Shown: positions 51,340-61,928, counted from the stretch's first letter. The stretch: 64,000 nt of DNA from Niastella yeongjuensis (GCF_900110245.1 NZ_FOCZ01000014.1:62001-126000), one strand, 5' to 3'. A program made the numbers and translations. The notes: generated from the letters alone by a model not told the origin.

Positions 51340-52572
51340 CTACAAACCTTTTAAGGATTGCTCCAGATCCATAAGAATATCCTGCACATTCTCGATCCCG
51401 ATACTCATACGTATAAGTCCATCCGTAATGCCATACTGCTCCCGTTGTGCTTTGGGCACGCCATAATGTGTCATGGAAGCGGGATGGCACAACAGGGTAT
51501 CACAGGTACCCAGCGACACGGTACGGGTACACAACTGCAAGCGGTCCATCATTTGAATGCCTGCCTGCAAACCGCCTTTCAACTCAATACTCATGATGGC
51601 GCCGGGATGCCGCATTTGTTTGTGGGCCAGGTAATGATCAGGATGAGATGATAAACCCGTATAATTCACTTTGGCAACCGCTTTATGCACCTCCAGGTAA
51701 TTCGCTATTTCGGTAGCGTTATGACAATGGCGTTCCATCCGTATTTCCAACGTACGCATGCCATTGATCAACAGAAATGCATCGAAGGGGTTGCTGTTAC
51801 CGCCAAGCAACTGGTAGGTTTTGGCGGCCCGGTTATTCATAAATTCAATATCGCGCCCCAGCAACACACCGCCTACTGCGGTACCATGTCCATTCAGGAA
51901 CTTGGTAGTAGAATGGATGATAAAATCAACGCCATAGCGAAATGGCTGCTGCAGGTAAGGGGTGGCGAAAGTATTGTCGCAGGCTACCAGCTTGTTGTAT
52001 TTTTTTGCGAGTTGGGTAAGTTCTGCTATATCCACACACTGCACCGTCGGGTTGGCTGGTGTTTCCAGGTACACCATGCGTATTTTCGGGTCTGCTTTCA
52101 ATGCTTCTTCCGCTTTATTGAGATCGCGCAGATCAACGATCACGGCTTCTATACCCAGACCGGGCAGTATTTTATCCATCATTTCCTGCGAACCGCCGTA
52201 GAGGGAAAAATGCGACAGTATTTTGTCACCAGCCTTTAGGTTCGAGATAAACAGTGTGGTAATGGCGGCCATGCCTGAAGCATGGAGCAATGCTTTTACC
52301 TGAAGGGGGTCGCCGTTGGTAGTGGCCACGCCAAAACATTCCATGGCGGCGATCTTTTTCTCTGCTTCGGTAAACGTGGGGTTGCCCCAGCGGCTGTAAA
52401 TATAACCTTCTTCCTGTTTGCTAAAGCGACGCATGCCCTGTTCGGCCGAGTCGTAAACAAAAGTAGAGGAAGCGTAGATAGGAGTCAGGTGTGCGTAGTT
52501 GGGATCCTGTTCATGGCCGGCATGAACTGCCAGCGAGGTAAAGCCAGTATACGGGAATTCTTTATTTGCCAT
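51340..52572 (-). CDS. Cys/Met metabolism PLP enzyme (methionine gamma-lyase/cystathionine synthase type)
   Basis: 410 aa. PLP Lys224 in HSTTKFLNGHG; SSTFVYDSAEQGMRRF, the cofactor-phosphate Tyr/Arg in YSRWGNPT, and ETPANPTVQ before the Asp (ACDNTFATPYLQ) are all present. The family splits into methionine gamma-lyase, cystathionine gamma-synthase and beta- or gamma-lyase and O-acetylhomoserine sulfhydrylase; I cannot choose from sequence alone. Cytosolic, tetramer by family. Only 32 bp separate it from the amidohydrolase gene downstream, while a hairpin and arrays separate it from fabH upstream. Confidence 0.88.
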   Translation of the reverse strand: MANKEFPYTGFTSLAVHAGHEQDPNYAHLTPIYASSTFVYDSAEQGMRRFSKQEEGYIYSRWGNPTFTEAEKKIAAMECFGVATTNGDPLQVKALLHASGMAAITTLFISNLKAGDKILSHFSLYGGSQEMMDKILPGLGIEAVIVDLRDLNKAEEALKADPKIRMVYLETPANPTVQCVDIAELTQLAKKYNKLVACDNTFATPYLQQPFRYGVDFIIHSTTKFLNGHGTAVGGVLLGRDIEFMNNRAAKTYQLLGGNSNPFDAFLLINGMRTLEIRMERHCHNATEIANYLEVHKAVAKVNYTGLSSHPDHYLAHKQMRHPGAIMSIELKGGLQAGIQMMDRLQLCTRTVSLGTCDTLLCHPASMTHYGVPKAQREQYGITDGLIRMSIGIENVQDILMDLEQSLKGL

Positions 52573-52579
52573 GTTTAAA

Positions 52580-52661
52580 AATATTGAATATAGAATGAAA
52601 AATGTTGAATGTGGAAGTAAAAAATTGCTTCCACATTCAACATTTGTCCCGCCGTTGGCGG
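52580..52661. repeat. ATGTTGA heptamer hairpin and GC palindrome between fabH and the PLP gene
   Basis: ATATTGA/ATGTTGA-type heptamers from 52580 end in a long hairpin: 18-bp perfect stem (52600-52617 with 52628-52645; arm AAATGTTGAATGTGGAAG), loop 10 nt. Beyond it CCGCC/GGCGG (52649-52661). It sits downstream of fabH and may end its transcript, though no clear T tract follows. Confidence 0.75.
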
Positions 52662-52685
52662 ATTCAGGATTCTTCTTTCAATATT

Positions 52686-53675
52686 TTAGTATCCCCATTT
52701 CAACAGGGTAGCGCCCCAGGTAAAGCCACCGCCAAAAGCCGCCAAAACTATGTTGTCGCCTTTTTTCAGTTTGCTTTCCCAGTCCCACAGGCACAGTGGA
52801 ATAGTACCGGCTGTGGTATTGCCATACCGTTGAATATTCAACATTACTTTATCGTGGCTCAGGCCAATACGGTCGGCCGTAGCGTCGATGATGCGTTTAT
52901 TGGCCTGGTGTGGAACCAGCCAGGCGATATCATCACCGGTGAGGTTATTTCTTTCCAGCAGTTCAGCACTTACATCGGCCATCCCTTTTACGGCAGCTTT
53001 GAATACGGGCTGTCCTTCCTGGTAAATAAAGTGTTCTTTATTGGCAATTGTTTCTGCACTGGCCGGGCGTAAAGATCCGCCTGCTTTCATATGCAGATGC
53101 GGGCAGCCGGCACCGTCGCTTCTCAGAATGCTGTCCTGTACACCGTATCCTTCGGTGTTGGCTTCCAGCAATACAGCGGCACCGCCATCACCAAAGATGA
53201 TGCAGGTAGTACGATCGCTGTAATCTACAATGGAGCTCATTTTATCGCCACCGGCTACAATTACTTTTTTATAGCGGCCGCTTTCAATCAATGCGGCACC
53301 GGTTGTAAGGGCATACAAAAAGCCGCTGCAGGCAGCCAGCAGGTCGAAACCGAAGGCATTCTTCAAACCGGCTTTGTGGCATACCAGGTTGGCGGTGGAA
53401 GGGAACATCATATCGGGCGTAACCGTTCCTACTACCAGGGCATCAATTTCCAGTGGGCTTATGCCTCTTTTTTTCAGGAGTTGTTCAACAGCAGGGGTAA
53501 GGAGATCTGAAGTACCTTTCTGTCCTTTCAAAATGCGTCTTTCTTCAATCCCGGTACGGGTCCGGATCCATTCGTCATTGGTATCTACTATCTTTTCTAA
53601 ATCTGCATTAGTCAGCTTGTCTTCCGGAACAAAGCCACCAACAGCTGTGATGGCGGCAGTAATTTTTTGCGTCAT
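52686..53675 (-). CDS. fabH: 3-oxoacyl-ACP synthase III
   Basis: 329 aa. Starts fatty-acid synthesis by condensing acyl-CoA with malonyl-ACP. Catalytic triad: Cys116 in [10 protein letters not shown], His256 in VPHQANKRI, Asn286 in YGNTTAGTI. FabH-type opening [17 protein letters not shown] is intact. Cytosolic dimer. Monocistronic with its own upstream -7 box. A second fatty-acid gene, fabD, lies 5 kb away on the opposite strand. Confidence 0.96.
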   Translation of the reverse strand: MTQKITAAITAVGGFVPEDKLTNADLEKIVDTNDEWIRTRTGIEERRILKGQKGTSDLLTPAVEQLLKKRGISPLEIDALVVGTVTPDMMFPSTANLVCHKAGLKNAFGFDLLAACSGFLYALTTGAALIESGRYKKVIVAGGDKMSSIVDYSDRTTCIIFGDGGAAVLLEANTEGYGVQDSILRSDGAGCPHLHMKAGGSLRPASAETIANKEHFIYQEGQPVFKAAVKGMADVSAELLERNNLTGDDIAWLVPHQANKRIIDATADRIGLSHDKVMLNIQRYGNTTAGTIPLCLWDWESKLKKGDNIVLAAFGGGFTWGATLLKWGY

Positions 53676-53746
53676 GCTACTTTATACAAGTTTGATATTG
53701 AATTATTTTCAGGAACAAAATCACTATCAATGAGTAAATAAGCTGG

Positions 53747-53754
53747 CAAAGATA
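53747..53754 (-). promoter_or_regulatory. -7 box of fabH
   Basis: TATCTTTG on the minus strand, 72 bp before the ATG. No good -33 at the expected distance. Confidence 0.45.
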
Positions 53755-53770
53755 GGACAAAGCAGAATAC

Positions 53771-54000
53771 CAGTTACCGGTTGCCAGTTTGCCGGTTTCA
53801 GGTTATTAGTTCTGGGTTATTGGGTTATTTGGTTATTGGGTTATTGGGTTCTGAGTTTTTAGTTCTATGATCTTAGTTCCAGGTTTGCGGCCTCGCCCGC
53901 CTTTATTGCCTGCCGTCTGCCGTTTGCCGTCTGCTGCCTTTTCTCCTACTGCCTACTGCCCACTGCCTTTCTATTTCTGCCTACTGCCCTCTGCCCTTTC
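53771..54000 (+). repeat. Composite short-tandem-repeat cassette, copy 3 (variant)
   Basis: Order: GTTACCR heptamers (53771-53800), 8-bp GGTTATTG units (53801-53870), GC-rich spacer (53883-53905), inverted GGCAGAR-type heptamers in three variant blocks (53907-53999: TGCCGTC, TGCCTAC, TGCCCTC). The first module differs from copies 1, 2 and 4; the rest agrees. It fills the gap between divergent fabH and ruvA. Confidence 0.8.
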
Positions 54001-54121
54001 CCGGCATCATTTCTGACGCTACTATAACGTTCTCATTAAGTAAAAGTTATATAAAAACCAGGCTTATTACGAAATAGGCACATTCACTGAACTATCAACC
54101 AGAATCCGTTATTTTCGCTCT

Positions 54122-54706
54122 ATGATCGCATTCATAAGAGGCCAGTTTGTTTTAAAAACTCCGGCCGTTGTGCACATCGAAGCCAACGGTATAGGCTATG
54201 AGTTACACATAAGCCTGAATACCTATTCACATATCCAGTCGCTCGAAAAAGGATTGTTGTATACGCACTTGCATATTAAAGAAGATGCACATACGCTCTA
54301 TGGGTTCTTCGATGTGGCTGAAAAAGAGCTGTTTCTGCAGCTGGTGAGCGTGTCGGGAGTGGGTGCAGCTACCGCCCGCATGATGCTGTCTTCCCTGAAA
54401 CCTGAAGAGCTTTCAACTGCCATTGTAACGGGAAATACCAAACAGCTGGAAGCTATAAAAGGGATAGGTAAAAAATCGGCCGAACGGATCATATTGGAAC
54501 TGAAGGATAAACTCAGCAAAACCAAGCCAGGCCTAAATATTTCACCTTTGGTTAACAATACGTTGGAACAGGATGCGTTAAATGCCTTAATTGCACTGGG
54601 AATAGCCCGGTCTGCAGCAGAACAGGCAGTTCAACGCGTTGTGAAAGCGGAACCTTCTCTAAGTGCAGTTGAGGAAATAATTAAGAAAGCTCTAAAAACC
54701 ATATAA
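54122..54706 (+). CDS. ruvA: Holliday junction DNA helicase RuvA subunit
   Basis: 194 aa. Binds four-way DNA junctions as a tetramer and guides the RuvB motor in branch migration. N-terminal OB fold (MIAFIRGQFVLKTPAVVHIEANGIGYELHIS-type strands), two helix-hairpin-helix motifs (VSGVGAATARMML near 77-89 and IKGIGKKSAERIILEL near 112-127) and the C-terminal RuvB-binding domain (LNALIALGIARSAAEQAVQ). Complete. Followed after 44 bp by sprA; the ruvA-sprA neighbourhood recurs in Bacteroidota and they may be cotranscribed. Confidence 0.96.
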   Translation: MIAFIRGQFVLKTPAVVHIEANGIGYELHISLNTYSHIQSLEKGLLYTHLHIKEDAHTLYGFFDVAEKELFLQLVSVSGVGAATARMMLSSLKPEELSTAIVTGNTKQLEAIKGIGKKSAERIILELKDKLSKTKPGLNISPLVNNTLEQDALNALIALGIARSAAEQAVQRVVKAEPSLSAVEEIIKKALKTI

Positions 54707-54750
54707 GCCTATCGGACTGGAACTCTACCTAACTAATTCTTTAGAGAAGA

Positions 54751-57700
54751 TTGTTACGCTCATACAGAAACCGATTAACCATTGTGTTGGTGACTGCTAT
54801 TGTTGGTTTGAGTTCAACAGCAAGGGCTTTCTATGCTCCTTTCCAAGATTCAAGCAGAAAGCAAACTATTGACACACTGAAGTATCCCCTGCACGACCGG
54901 CGGGGCGATAAATTTACCTTTCCTCAACGGAATTCCATGGGCCTCAGAGACCCGGCCAACATCCAGGATTCCATCATTTACGACCCTAAAACAAAACAGT
55001 ACTACATCATCGAGAAGATAGGCGACTTCTATTACCGGAAGCCCACCTACCTCACCTTTGACGAGTTCATGGCCATTCAGGCGCGTAAACAGGAAACGGA
55101 CTACTTTAAGAAAAGATCAGATATCCTCAACTCGCTCAACCGAAAATTGCTGAAACCCAAAATGTCGATGACGGACAACCTGTTCAATCGCATTTTCGGG
55201 AATGGTAAAATCGAGATCAAACCCCAGGGAGAGGTGAACATCATTGCGGGCTACCAGGGCCAGAATATCAAGAACCCGGCCCTGCCGGAACGGGCCCGGC
55301 GCAGTGGAGGCTTCGATTTTGACATGAACGCCAACCTCAGCGTAGTGGGTAATATCGGCGACAAGCTCAAATTACCCATCAGCTACAACACCCTGGCCAA
55401 CTTCGACTTCGACAACCAGCTCAAACTCGACTATACCGGCAGTGACGACGAGATCATAAAGAAGATCGAGGCGGGTAATATTTCCTTCTCCTCAAAGGGA
55501 ACCCTGATACCAGGCGCCCAGCAATTGTTCGGGATAAAAACCCAGCTGCAGTTCGGAAAACTGTACGTTACCGGTGTACTCGCCAACCAGCGATCGCAAA
55601 AACAATCGCTTGGTTTACAGGGCGGGTCGGCCAATACCTATTTTGAGTTCAAGGCCAATGACTATGAGGAGAACCGCCACTTCCTGTTAGCCCAGTATTT
55701 CCGCAATAACTACAACAAAGCCATGTCGAAATTACCCATAGTAAGTTCGCAGGTACAAATAATGCGGGTGGAAGTATGGGTAACCAACCGGAATGGTTCT
55801 ACGACGGAAACAAGGGACATCGTTGGTTTGATGGACCTTGGTGAATCCAATCCTTACAAGCAAAACTTTGCGCAACCCAATAACGGATTACCCAGTAACG
55901 ATGCCAACAGCCTGTTCCGGAACATCGTAAACGATCCCACCAGCCGTAACTCATCGGCCATCACCAGCAAGTTGCAATCGATGGGGTTACAGCCGGTACA
56001 GGATTTTGAAAAAACATTTGCCCGGAAATTAAATCCCACCGACTTCTCTTTCAACCCACAGATCGGTTATATCTCGGTAAACCAGCCCCTGCAACCCGAT
56101 GAGGTACTGGGTGTGGCTTACCAGTACAGCTATAATGGCCGTATTTACCAGGTGGGTGAGTTTTCACAGGATGTACCACCCGATACCACCAATTTATCGG
56201 CTGGTTCACAAAAGGTACTGTTCCTGAAATTGTTAAAAGCTACCTCCCAACGTACCAACCTGCCGCTGTGGGACCTGATGATGAAAAACGTGTACACCCT
56301 GAAAACAAAAGACGGAAGCTATTTGTCCGGTGTACAGTCAGCAGATTTTAAACTGAACATTTTATACGAAGAACCAAGTTTAGGTCAGAAACGCTTTTTA
56401 CCCGAAGGCGATAACCCCGGAACGCCGTTGATCACTCTGTTGAACCTGGACCGGTTAAACGCCCATAACGATCCCCTGCCCGATGGGGTATTCGATTACC
56501 TGGAAGGTTTTACCATCCAATCACAACAGGCACGTATCATCTTCCCTTTCCTGGAACCATTCGGGCGTGACCTGGATTCGGTAGCCTTTAGAAACAGTTC
56601 GGCAGACATAAAAGCCAAATACGAATTCCTCCCCCTGTATGATACCATCAAGGAAATAGCTAAAACCTACGCTAACCTCGACCGGTATGTGATCAGTGGG
56701 TACGCCAAGGGATCGAGCAATTCTGAAATTTCACTGGGCGCCTTCAACGTGCCGCAGGGTTCGGTAAGTGTAACCGCCGGCGGCCAGGTGCTTGTTGAGA
56801 ACGTGGATTATTCGGTAGATTATAACCTGGGTACGGTGAAGATCCTGAACCAGGGGATCCTGAATGCAGGTTTACCCGTTAATGTGCAGTTCGAGAACAA
56901 TGCCGGGTATGGCGTTCAGCAACGAAACTTTATGGGGCTGCGGCTCGACTACCTGGCCAAACAAACGGCGCGGGAGCAATTATCTATCGGCGCCTCACTG
57001 GTACGACTGGGTGAACGCCCCTTCTTTACCAAAACCAGTTACAACGAAGACCCCATTCGCAATACCATGTATGGCGTGGACTTCAACTACATGACCCAGG
57101 CACCGCGTATTACCCGCTGGTTAGACAAACTGCCTTTCTACCATACTACTGAAATGAGTACGGTTACCGCCTATGGTGAAGCAGCTTACCTGCAACCAGG
57201 CCACCCGCCGCAAATTGGTAAGGGTAGCGAAAGCCAGGTGTTCATCGATGACTTTGAAGGGGCACGTAATGCGATCGATCTGCGCTTCCCGCTGGTAAGT
57301 TGGGGCCTGGCCAGTACGCCCGCCGGCAACGGCCTGTTCCCTGAAGCATCCATGCGCGATACCCTGCAATATGGTTACAACCGTTCCAAACTGGCCTGGT
57401 ATAACATCGAGCCGGTATTGCAGGACAAAACAAGCCCCGATAACCCAATCAATAAGACGCTGCTGAACGATCCCCGCGTTCGTTCTGTGAGTGTACAGGA
57501 GCTTTATCCGCAAAAACAAAACATCGACCTGGGCCAGGGAAGCCTGGTAACTTTCGATATGGCCTACTACCCTACCGAAAGAGGTCCTTATAACTTCGAT
57601 GCCCGCCCCGGCAGCATTGATCCCAGCGGCCGTTTACTGAATCCCAGAAGTCGTTGGGGTGGTATTATGCGTGGGCTTGACCAGGTTGACTTTGAAACCG

Positions 57701-60700
57701 GCAACGTAGAGTTCATTGAGTTCTGGTTACAGGACCCTTACATACTGAATCCCGGCAGCTCAGGTGGTGAATTGTATTTCAACCTGGGTAATATTTCGGA
57801 AGACGTTTTAAAAGATGGCAAGCGCTTTTTTGAAAACGGGATAAGCGGTGCTGTTACCACCGCCCGGGAAGATACAGCTACCCGCTGGGGTAAAGTGCCA
57901 GCCAACCCTATACAGGTAACGCAGGCTTTCAGTAATGACCCCGGTGACCGCCCGTTGCAGGATGCCGGTTTTGATGGTTTGGTTGACGACGCAGAGCAGG
58001 TAAAATTCCAGGGCTACTTAAATCAGCTGCAGGCCATTGGCGGCGGTGCTTACCAGGGTGCCCTGAATGACCCTTCAAGCGATGACTACATTAACTACCG
58101 TAATTCGCAATTCTCCTCGAACGATGGTATCCTTATTCGTTATAAAAACATCAACAACCCGCAGGGCAACTCACCCGTTGCCAACAGCGGCGATAAATTT
58201 GTAAGCGCCTTTACACTGTATCCGGATCAGGAAGAATTCAACCGCGACAACACACTGAACGAACTGGAAGAATACTTCCAGTATAAGGTGGAGCTGAAAC
58301 CAGGTGATCTGCATGTTGGTGCTAACTACATTACCGATAGCGTACACATGAATGCAACCAGCAGCCACGGAGCTGAAAACTGGTACCTGTTCCGTATCCC
58401 CATCAAAGAATTTCAGGCAAAGGTTGGTAACATCCCCGACTTCAAATCAATCCGTTTCATAAGGATGTACCTCACCGGTTTTGAAGATTCAGTGGTGTTG
58501 CGTTTTGGTAAACTGGAACTGGTACGTAACCAATGGCGTCAGTTCAACTACCTGCTTGATACTTCGAGCCAGTATGTACCCATTCCCGGCAATACCCCTA
58601 CTACGGTAAAACAACTGGCCGTGAATGTGGAAGAAAATGCTTCCAGGTACCCTGTTAACTATAAAACGCCCCCCGGCGTGGTTCGTCAGCAACAATTAAG
58701 CAACAACAACGTGAACCTGTTGCAGAACGAGCAATCACTGAGCTTACAGGTTTGTAACCTGAACAAGGGCGATGCAAGAGGTGTTTTCAAAACCATTAGC
58801 CTCGACCTTCGCCAATACAAACAGTTACAGATGTACGTACACGCCGAGTCGGTTAAAAGCGCCGGCGACATTAAAAACGGAGAGCTGTACGCCATTATCC
58901 GGTTGGGTAACGACCTCATCAGTAACTTCTATGAAATAAAGGTGCCCCTGAATATAACGCCCTGGGGAACTACCGATGATGATCTGATCTGGCCGGCAGC
59001 CAATAATCTCGATCTGGCGCTCGACAGACTGACCGCCTTAAAAGTTTCCCGTAACAACAGTGGCAACACTTATAAATACTACCAGGAAACTGATGCCGAT
59101 GGCAAACAGTTTGCGATCCTGGGTAACCCCAACCTGGGTGAGGTACAGTCCTTTTTCATTGGGGTACAAAACCCCAATCGCCAGGATGCCTGTACCGAAG
59201 TCTGGTTCAATGAGCTGCGGTTATCAGGATTAGATGAACATGGCGCGTGGGCTGCCACCGGCCGCTTAGACATTAAACTCGCCGACCTGGGTACGATTTA
59301 CATAGCAGGTAGCGCCAGAACTGCAGGCTGGGGAACACTGGAACAACGGGTGAACGAACGTTCCCGCGAAGCCTATACTCAGTTAGACGTTGCCACCAAC
59401 CTGGAGCTCGGTAAACTGTTGCCGGCTAAAGCAGGCATCTCTATTCCCGTGTATGCCAGCTATCAGAAAACAGTGACCACGCCTGAGTACGATCCATATG
59501 ACCTGGATATAAAACTGAAAGACAAACTCAATGCTGCATCGGCCGCGCAAAAAGATTCCATCCGTAGAGATGCCATCGATGTAAAAACCATTAAAACGGT
59601 CAACTTCACCAATGTGAAGAAGAACAATACCAATGGTAAAAAACCACAGATCTGGAGCATCGAGAACTTCGACGTGAGCTATTCTTATTACAAAGAAGAA
59701 CAGCACAACCCGCTTATTGAAAGCAATGCGATAACCCGGCACCGGGCGGGATTGGGTTATAACTATACTTCTACCCCCAAATACTGGGAGCCGGTAAAAG
59801 GTATGATCAAAACAAAATCGCCCTGGGTAGCAGCCGTAAAAGACTTTAACATAAACCCGCTGCCTACCCTGCTTGGATTCAGGGCCGATGTGAACCGCCA
59901 GATGGGCATCTATCGCCCCCGCGCTGTTGGTACCCCCAAGAACCTGATACCAGAAACCTACGACAAGTACTTCACCTTTGACCGTACTTATAATTTGCGC
60001 TGGGACTTTACCCGTTCACTGAACCTCGACTTTACCGCGCTGAACCGCGCCTGGGTTGATGAAGACAGCGGACGTTTGGATGAAGCGGAGAAAAAACGCA
60101 TGTGGAATAACTTCTGGAAAGGCGGCCGTACCATTGAATACAACCACAAAGCAACGGTATCGTATACCTTCCCTACCAGCAAACTGCCATTCCTTGACTG
60201 GACCAACCTGCGTGCCGGTTACACGGCCACTTACGATTGGCTGGCCGCGTCGTTGCTGGCCCGCGAACTGGGTAATACGCTTTCGAACACCCAAAGCAAA
60301 AACCTGACGTTCGAAATGGACTTTACCAGGTTGTACGCCAAATCGAGGTTATTGCGGGCCTTTGATGAAGATGCGCCGCCGGCACCACCACCACCACCGG
60401 GTATAGGCAAAAAAACCGATTCGACCGCTAAAAAGAAACGGGATAAGAACGAGCCATTGGAGTTAAGCGGCTTCGCCAAGGTTGGTGGCCGCCTGCTCAC
60501 CATGATAAAACGGGCGAATATTCAATATTCAGAAAACGCTACCTCTTCCATTTATGGTTATACCGATAGCACCCACGTGCTGGGAATGAACTTTAAATCG
60601 ATGGCGCCGGGGCTTGGATTCATTTTCGGTAAACAGCCCGATACCAACTTCGTGAACATGATGGCGCAAAAAGGCTGGCTAACCGCCGATTCGAATTTCA

Positions 60701-61884
60701 ACTATCAGAACCGGCAGGACTACCAACAGAAACTGACCATAACGGCCACGCTTATTCCGGTTCGGGATTTAACTATTGACCTTACGGTAGATAAAACATT
60801 TGGTAAAATGTACAGTGAGCTGTACAAAGACACTACGGGTACCGGCAACAGCTTTGCCCGGTTGAACCCCTACACCTCCGGTAGCTTTAGCGTAACCTAT
60901 GTTGCATTAAAGACCATGTTCACCCCGGTTAAACCAAATGAAGTAACCAGTACCTTCCTGAAGTTCCAGGATTACCGCCTGGCACTGTCGAAAAGGCTGG
61001 CTGAACAAAACCCTTATTCAAATAAAACCCAGACTGCCGATGGCTATTACGCTGGTTATGGCCGTTATGCACAGGATGTATTGATACCTTCATTCCTTGC
61101 AGCCTATACCGGCACATCGCCCAATAATGTGCCGCTGATCAAACAGGATAATCCAAATATTAAGTCGAACCCGTTCTCGGGCATTATACCCAGACCCAAC
61201 TGGCGGCTTACTTATAACGGATTAACAAGGATCCCCGGAATGGAAAAGGTGTTTACCAACTTTACTATTACCCATGGTTATACTGGTATTCTGAGTATGA
61301 ACAGCTTTACCTCGGCCCTGTTCTACCAGGACTCCCTGCGCCTGGCCTATCCTTCATTTATCGATACGCTTACCGGAAACTATGTGCCTTACTTCCTGGT
61401 ACCAAACATTTCTATCAGCGAGCAGTTTGTACCATTGATAGATGTGGATATGCAGTTCACCAATCAACTCACGGCCCGGTTTGAATATAAAAAATCAAGA
61501 ACGGTAAGTTTGAGTTTGATCGATTTCCAGCTGAGCGAATCCCGTTCAACCGAGTTTACCATAGGTGCAGGATATAGAAAGCGGGGCGCTTTCTCCTGGA
61601 TCAAGTTCAAAGGCAAACCGCTGCAGAACGACGCCAGCTTCAGACTGGACGTTGGTTTACGCGACGACATCACCGCCAACAGCCGGTTAGACCAGGATCA
61701 GGCATTGCCAACCAACGGACAAAAAGTGATCACCATTAACCCAACGATAGATTATGTGATCAGTAACCGGGTTAATATAAAACTATACTTTGAACAACGC
61801 AGGGTTGAACCGAAGATCTCTACCTCGCCGCCCATTACCACTACAAGGGCCGGCTTACAGTTAAGGATCTCGTTAGCGCAGTAA
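54751..61884 (+). CDS. sprA: T9SS outer-membrane translocon protein SprA
   Basis: 2377 aa. SprA is the very large beta-barrel channel through which the type IX secretion system moves cargo across the outer membrane. Signal peptide ends STARAF (about 1-23). Typical SprA blocks are visible: GFDFDMNANLSVVGNIGDKLKLPISYNT, LGRYVISGYAKGSS-like strands, and FIDDFEGARNAIDLR near 830-845, with the barrel running to a C-terminal GLQLRISLAQ. A Pro-rich insert APPAPPPPPG lies near 1873. The start is a TTG: an in-frame TAG sits at 54742-54744 and no ATG lies before the signal region. Cargo with type A and type B sorting domains is encoded in this same window. Terminator follows. Confidence 0.95.
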   Translation: MLRSYRNRLTIVLVTAIVGLSSTARAFYAPFQDSSRKQTIDTLKYPLHDRRGDKFTFPQRNSMGLRDPANIQDSIIYDPKTKQYYIIEKIGDFYYRKPTYLTFDEFMAIQARKQETDYFKKRSDILNSLNRKLLKPKMSMTDNLFNRIFGNGKIEIKPQGEVNIIAGYQGQNIKNPALPERARRSGGFDFDMNANLSVVGNIGDKLKLPISYNTLANFDFDNQLKLDYTGSDDEIIKKIEAGNISFSSKGTLIPGAQQLFGIKTQLQFGKLYVTGVLANQRSQKQSLGLQGGSANTYFEFKANDYEENRHFLLAQYFRNNYNKAMSKLPIVSSQVQIMRVEVWVTNRNGSTTETRDIVGLMDLGESNPYKQNFAQPNNGLPSNDANSLFRNIVNDPTSRNSSAITSKLQSMGLQPVQDFEKTFARKLNPTDFSFNPQIGYISVNQPLQPDEVLGVAYQYSYNGRIYQVGEFSQDVPPDTTNLSAGSQKVLFLKLLKATSQRTNLPLWDLMMKNVYTLKTKDGSYLSGVQSADFKLNILYEEPSLGQKRFLPEGDNPGTPLITLLNLDRLNAHNDPLPDGVFDYLEGFTIQSQQARIIFPFLEPFGRDLDSVAFRNSSADIKAKYEFLPLYDTIKEIAKTYANLDRYVISGYAKGSSNSEISLGAFNVPQGSVSVTAGGQVLVENVDYSVDYNLGTVKILNQGILNAGLPVNVQFENNAGYGVQQRNFMGLRLDYLAKQTAREQLSIGASLVRLGERPFFTKTSYNEDPIRNTMYGVDFNYMTQAPRITRWLDKLPFYHTTEMSTVTAYGEAAYLQPGHPPQIGKGSESQVFIDDFEGARNAIDLRFPLVSWGLASTPAGNGLFPEASMRDTLQYGYNRSKLAWYNIEPVLQDKTSPDNPINKTLLNDPRVRSVSVQELYPQKQNIDLGQGSLVTFDMAYYPTERGPYNFDARPGSIDPSGRLLNPRSRWGGIMRGLDQVDFETGNVEFIEFWLQDPYILNPGSSGGELYFNLGNISEDVLKDGKRFFENGISGAVTTAREDTATRWGKVPANPIQVTQAFSNDPGDRPLQDAGFDGLVDDAEQVKFQGYLNQLQAIGGGAYQGALNDPSSDDYINYRNSQFSSNDGILIRYKNINNPQGNSPVANSGDKFVSAFTLYPDQEEFNRDNTLNELEEYFQYKVELKPGDLHVGANYITDSVHMNATSSHGAENWYLFRIPIKEFQAKVGNIPDFKSIRFIRMYLTGFEDSVVLRFGKLELVRNQWRQFNYLLDTSSQYVPIPGNTPTTVKQLAVNVEENASRYPVNYKTPPGVVRQQQLSNNNVNLLQNEQSLSLQVCNLNKGDARGVFKTISLDLRQYKQLQMYVHAESVKSAGDIKNGELYAIIRLGNDLISNFYEIKVPLNITPWGTTDDDLIWPAANNLDLALDRLTALKVSRNNSGNTYKYYQETDADGKQFAILGNPNLGEVQSFFIGVQNPNRQDACTEVWFNELRLSGLDEHGAWAATGRLDIKLADLGTIYIAGSARTAGWGTLEQRVNERSREAYTQLDVATNLELGKLLPAKAGISIPVYASYQKTVTTPEYDPYDLDIKLKDKLNAASAAQKDSIRRDAIDVKTIKTVNFTNVKKNNTNGKKPQIWSIENFDVSYSYYKEEQHNPLIESNAITRHRAGLGYNYTSTPKYWEPVKGMIKTKSPWVAAVKDFNINPLPTLLGFRADVNRQMGIYRPRAVGTPKNLIPETYDKYFTFDRTYNLRWDFTRSLNLDFTALNRAWVDEDSGRLDEAEKKRMWNNFWKGGRTIEYNHKATVSYTFPTSKLPFLDWTNLRAGYTATYDWLAASLLARELGNTLSNTQSKNLTFEMDFTRLYAKSRLLRAFDEDAPPAPPPPPGIGKKTDSTAKKKRDKNEPLELSGFAKVGGRLLTMIKRANIQYSENATSSIYGYTDSTHVLGMNFKSMAPGLGFIFGKQPDTNFVNMMAQKGWLTADSNFNYQNRQDYQQKLTITATLIPVRDLTIDLTVDKTFGKMYSELYKDTTGTGNSFARLNPYTSGSFSVTYVALKTMFTPVKPNEVTSTFLKFQDYRLALSKRLAEQNPYSNKTQTADGYYAGYGRYAQDVLIPSFLAAYTGTSPNNVPLIKQDNPNIKSNPFSGIIPRPNWRLTYNGLTRIPGMEKVFTNFTITHGYTGILSMNSFTSALFYQDSLRLAYPSFIDTLTGNYVPYFLVPNISISEQFVPLIDVDMQFTNQLTARFEYKKSRTVSLSLIDFQLSESRSTEFTIGAGYRKRGAFSWIKFKGKPLQNDASFRLDVGLRDDITANSRLDQDQALPTNGQKVITINPTIDYVISNRVNIKLYFEQRRVEPKISTSPPITTTRAGLQLRISLAQ

Positions 61885-61900
61885 GAAATACAAATGAAGA

Positions 61901-61928
61901 AGCCTCCGGGAAACCGGGGGCTTTTTTT
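61901..61928 (+). terminator. Terminator of sprA
   Basis: AGCCTCCGG / CCGGGGGCT (one G-T pair), GAAA loop, then seven T. Confidence 0.9.

Larger units (their letters stand above)
53676..54121. other. Divergent intergenic region fabH / ruvA
   Basis: 446 bp with no ORF. Besides the cassette it carries the fabH -7 box (53747-53754) and, before ruvA, TATTTTCG (54110-54117), one base off TAnnTTTG and 4 bp from the ATG. Confidence 0.6.
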
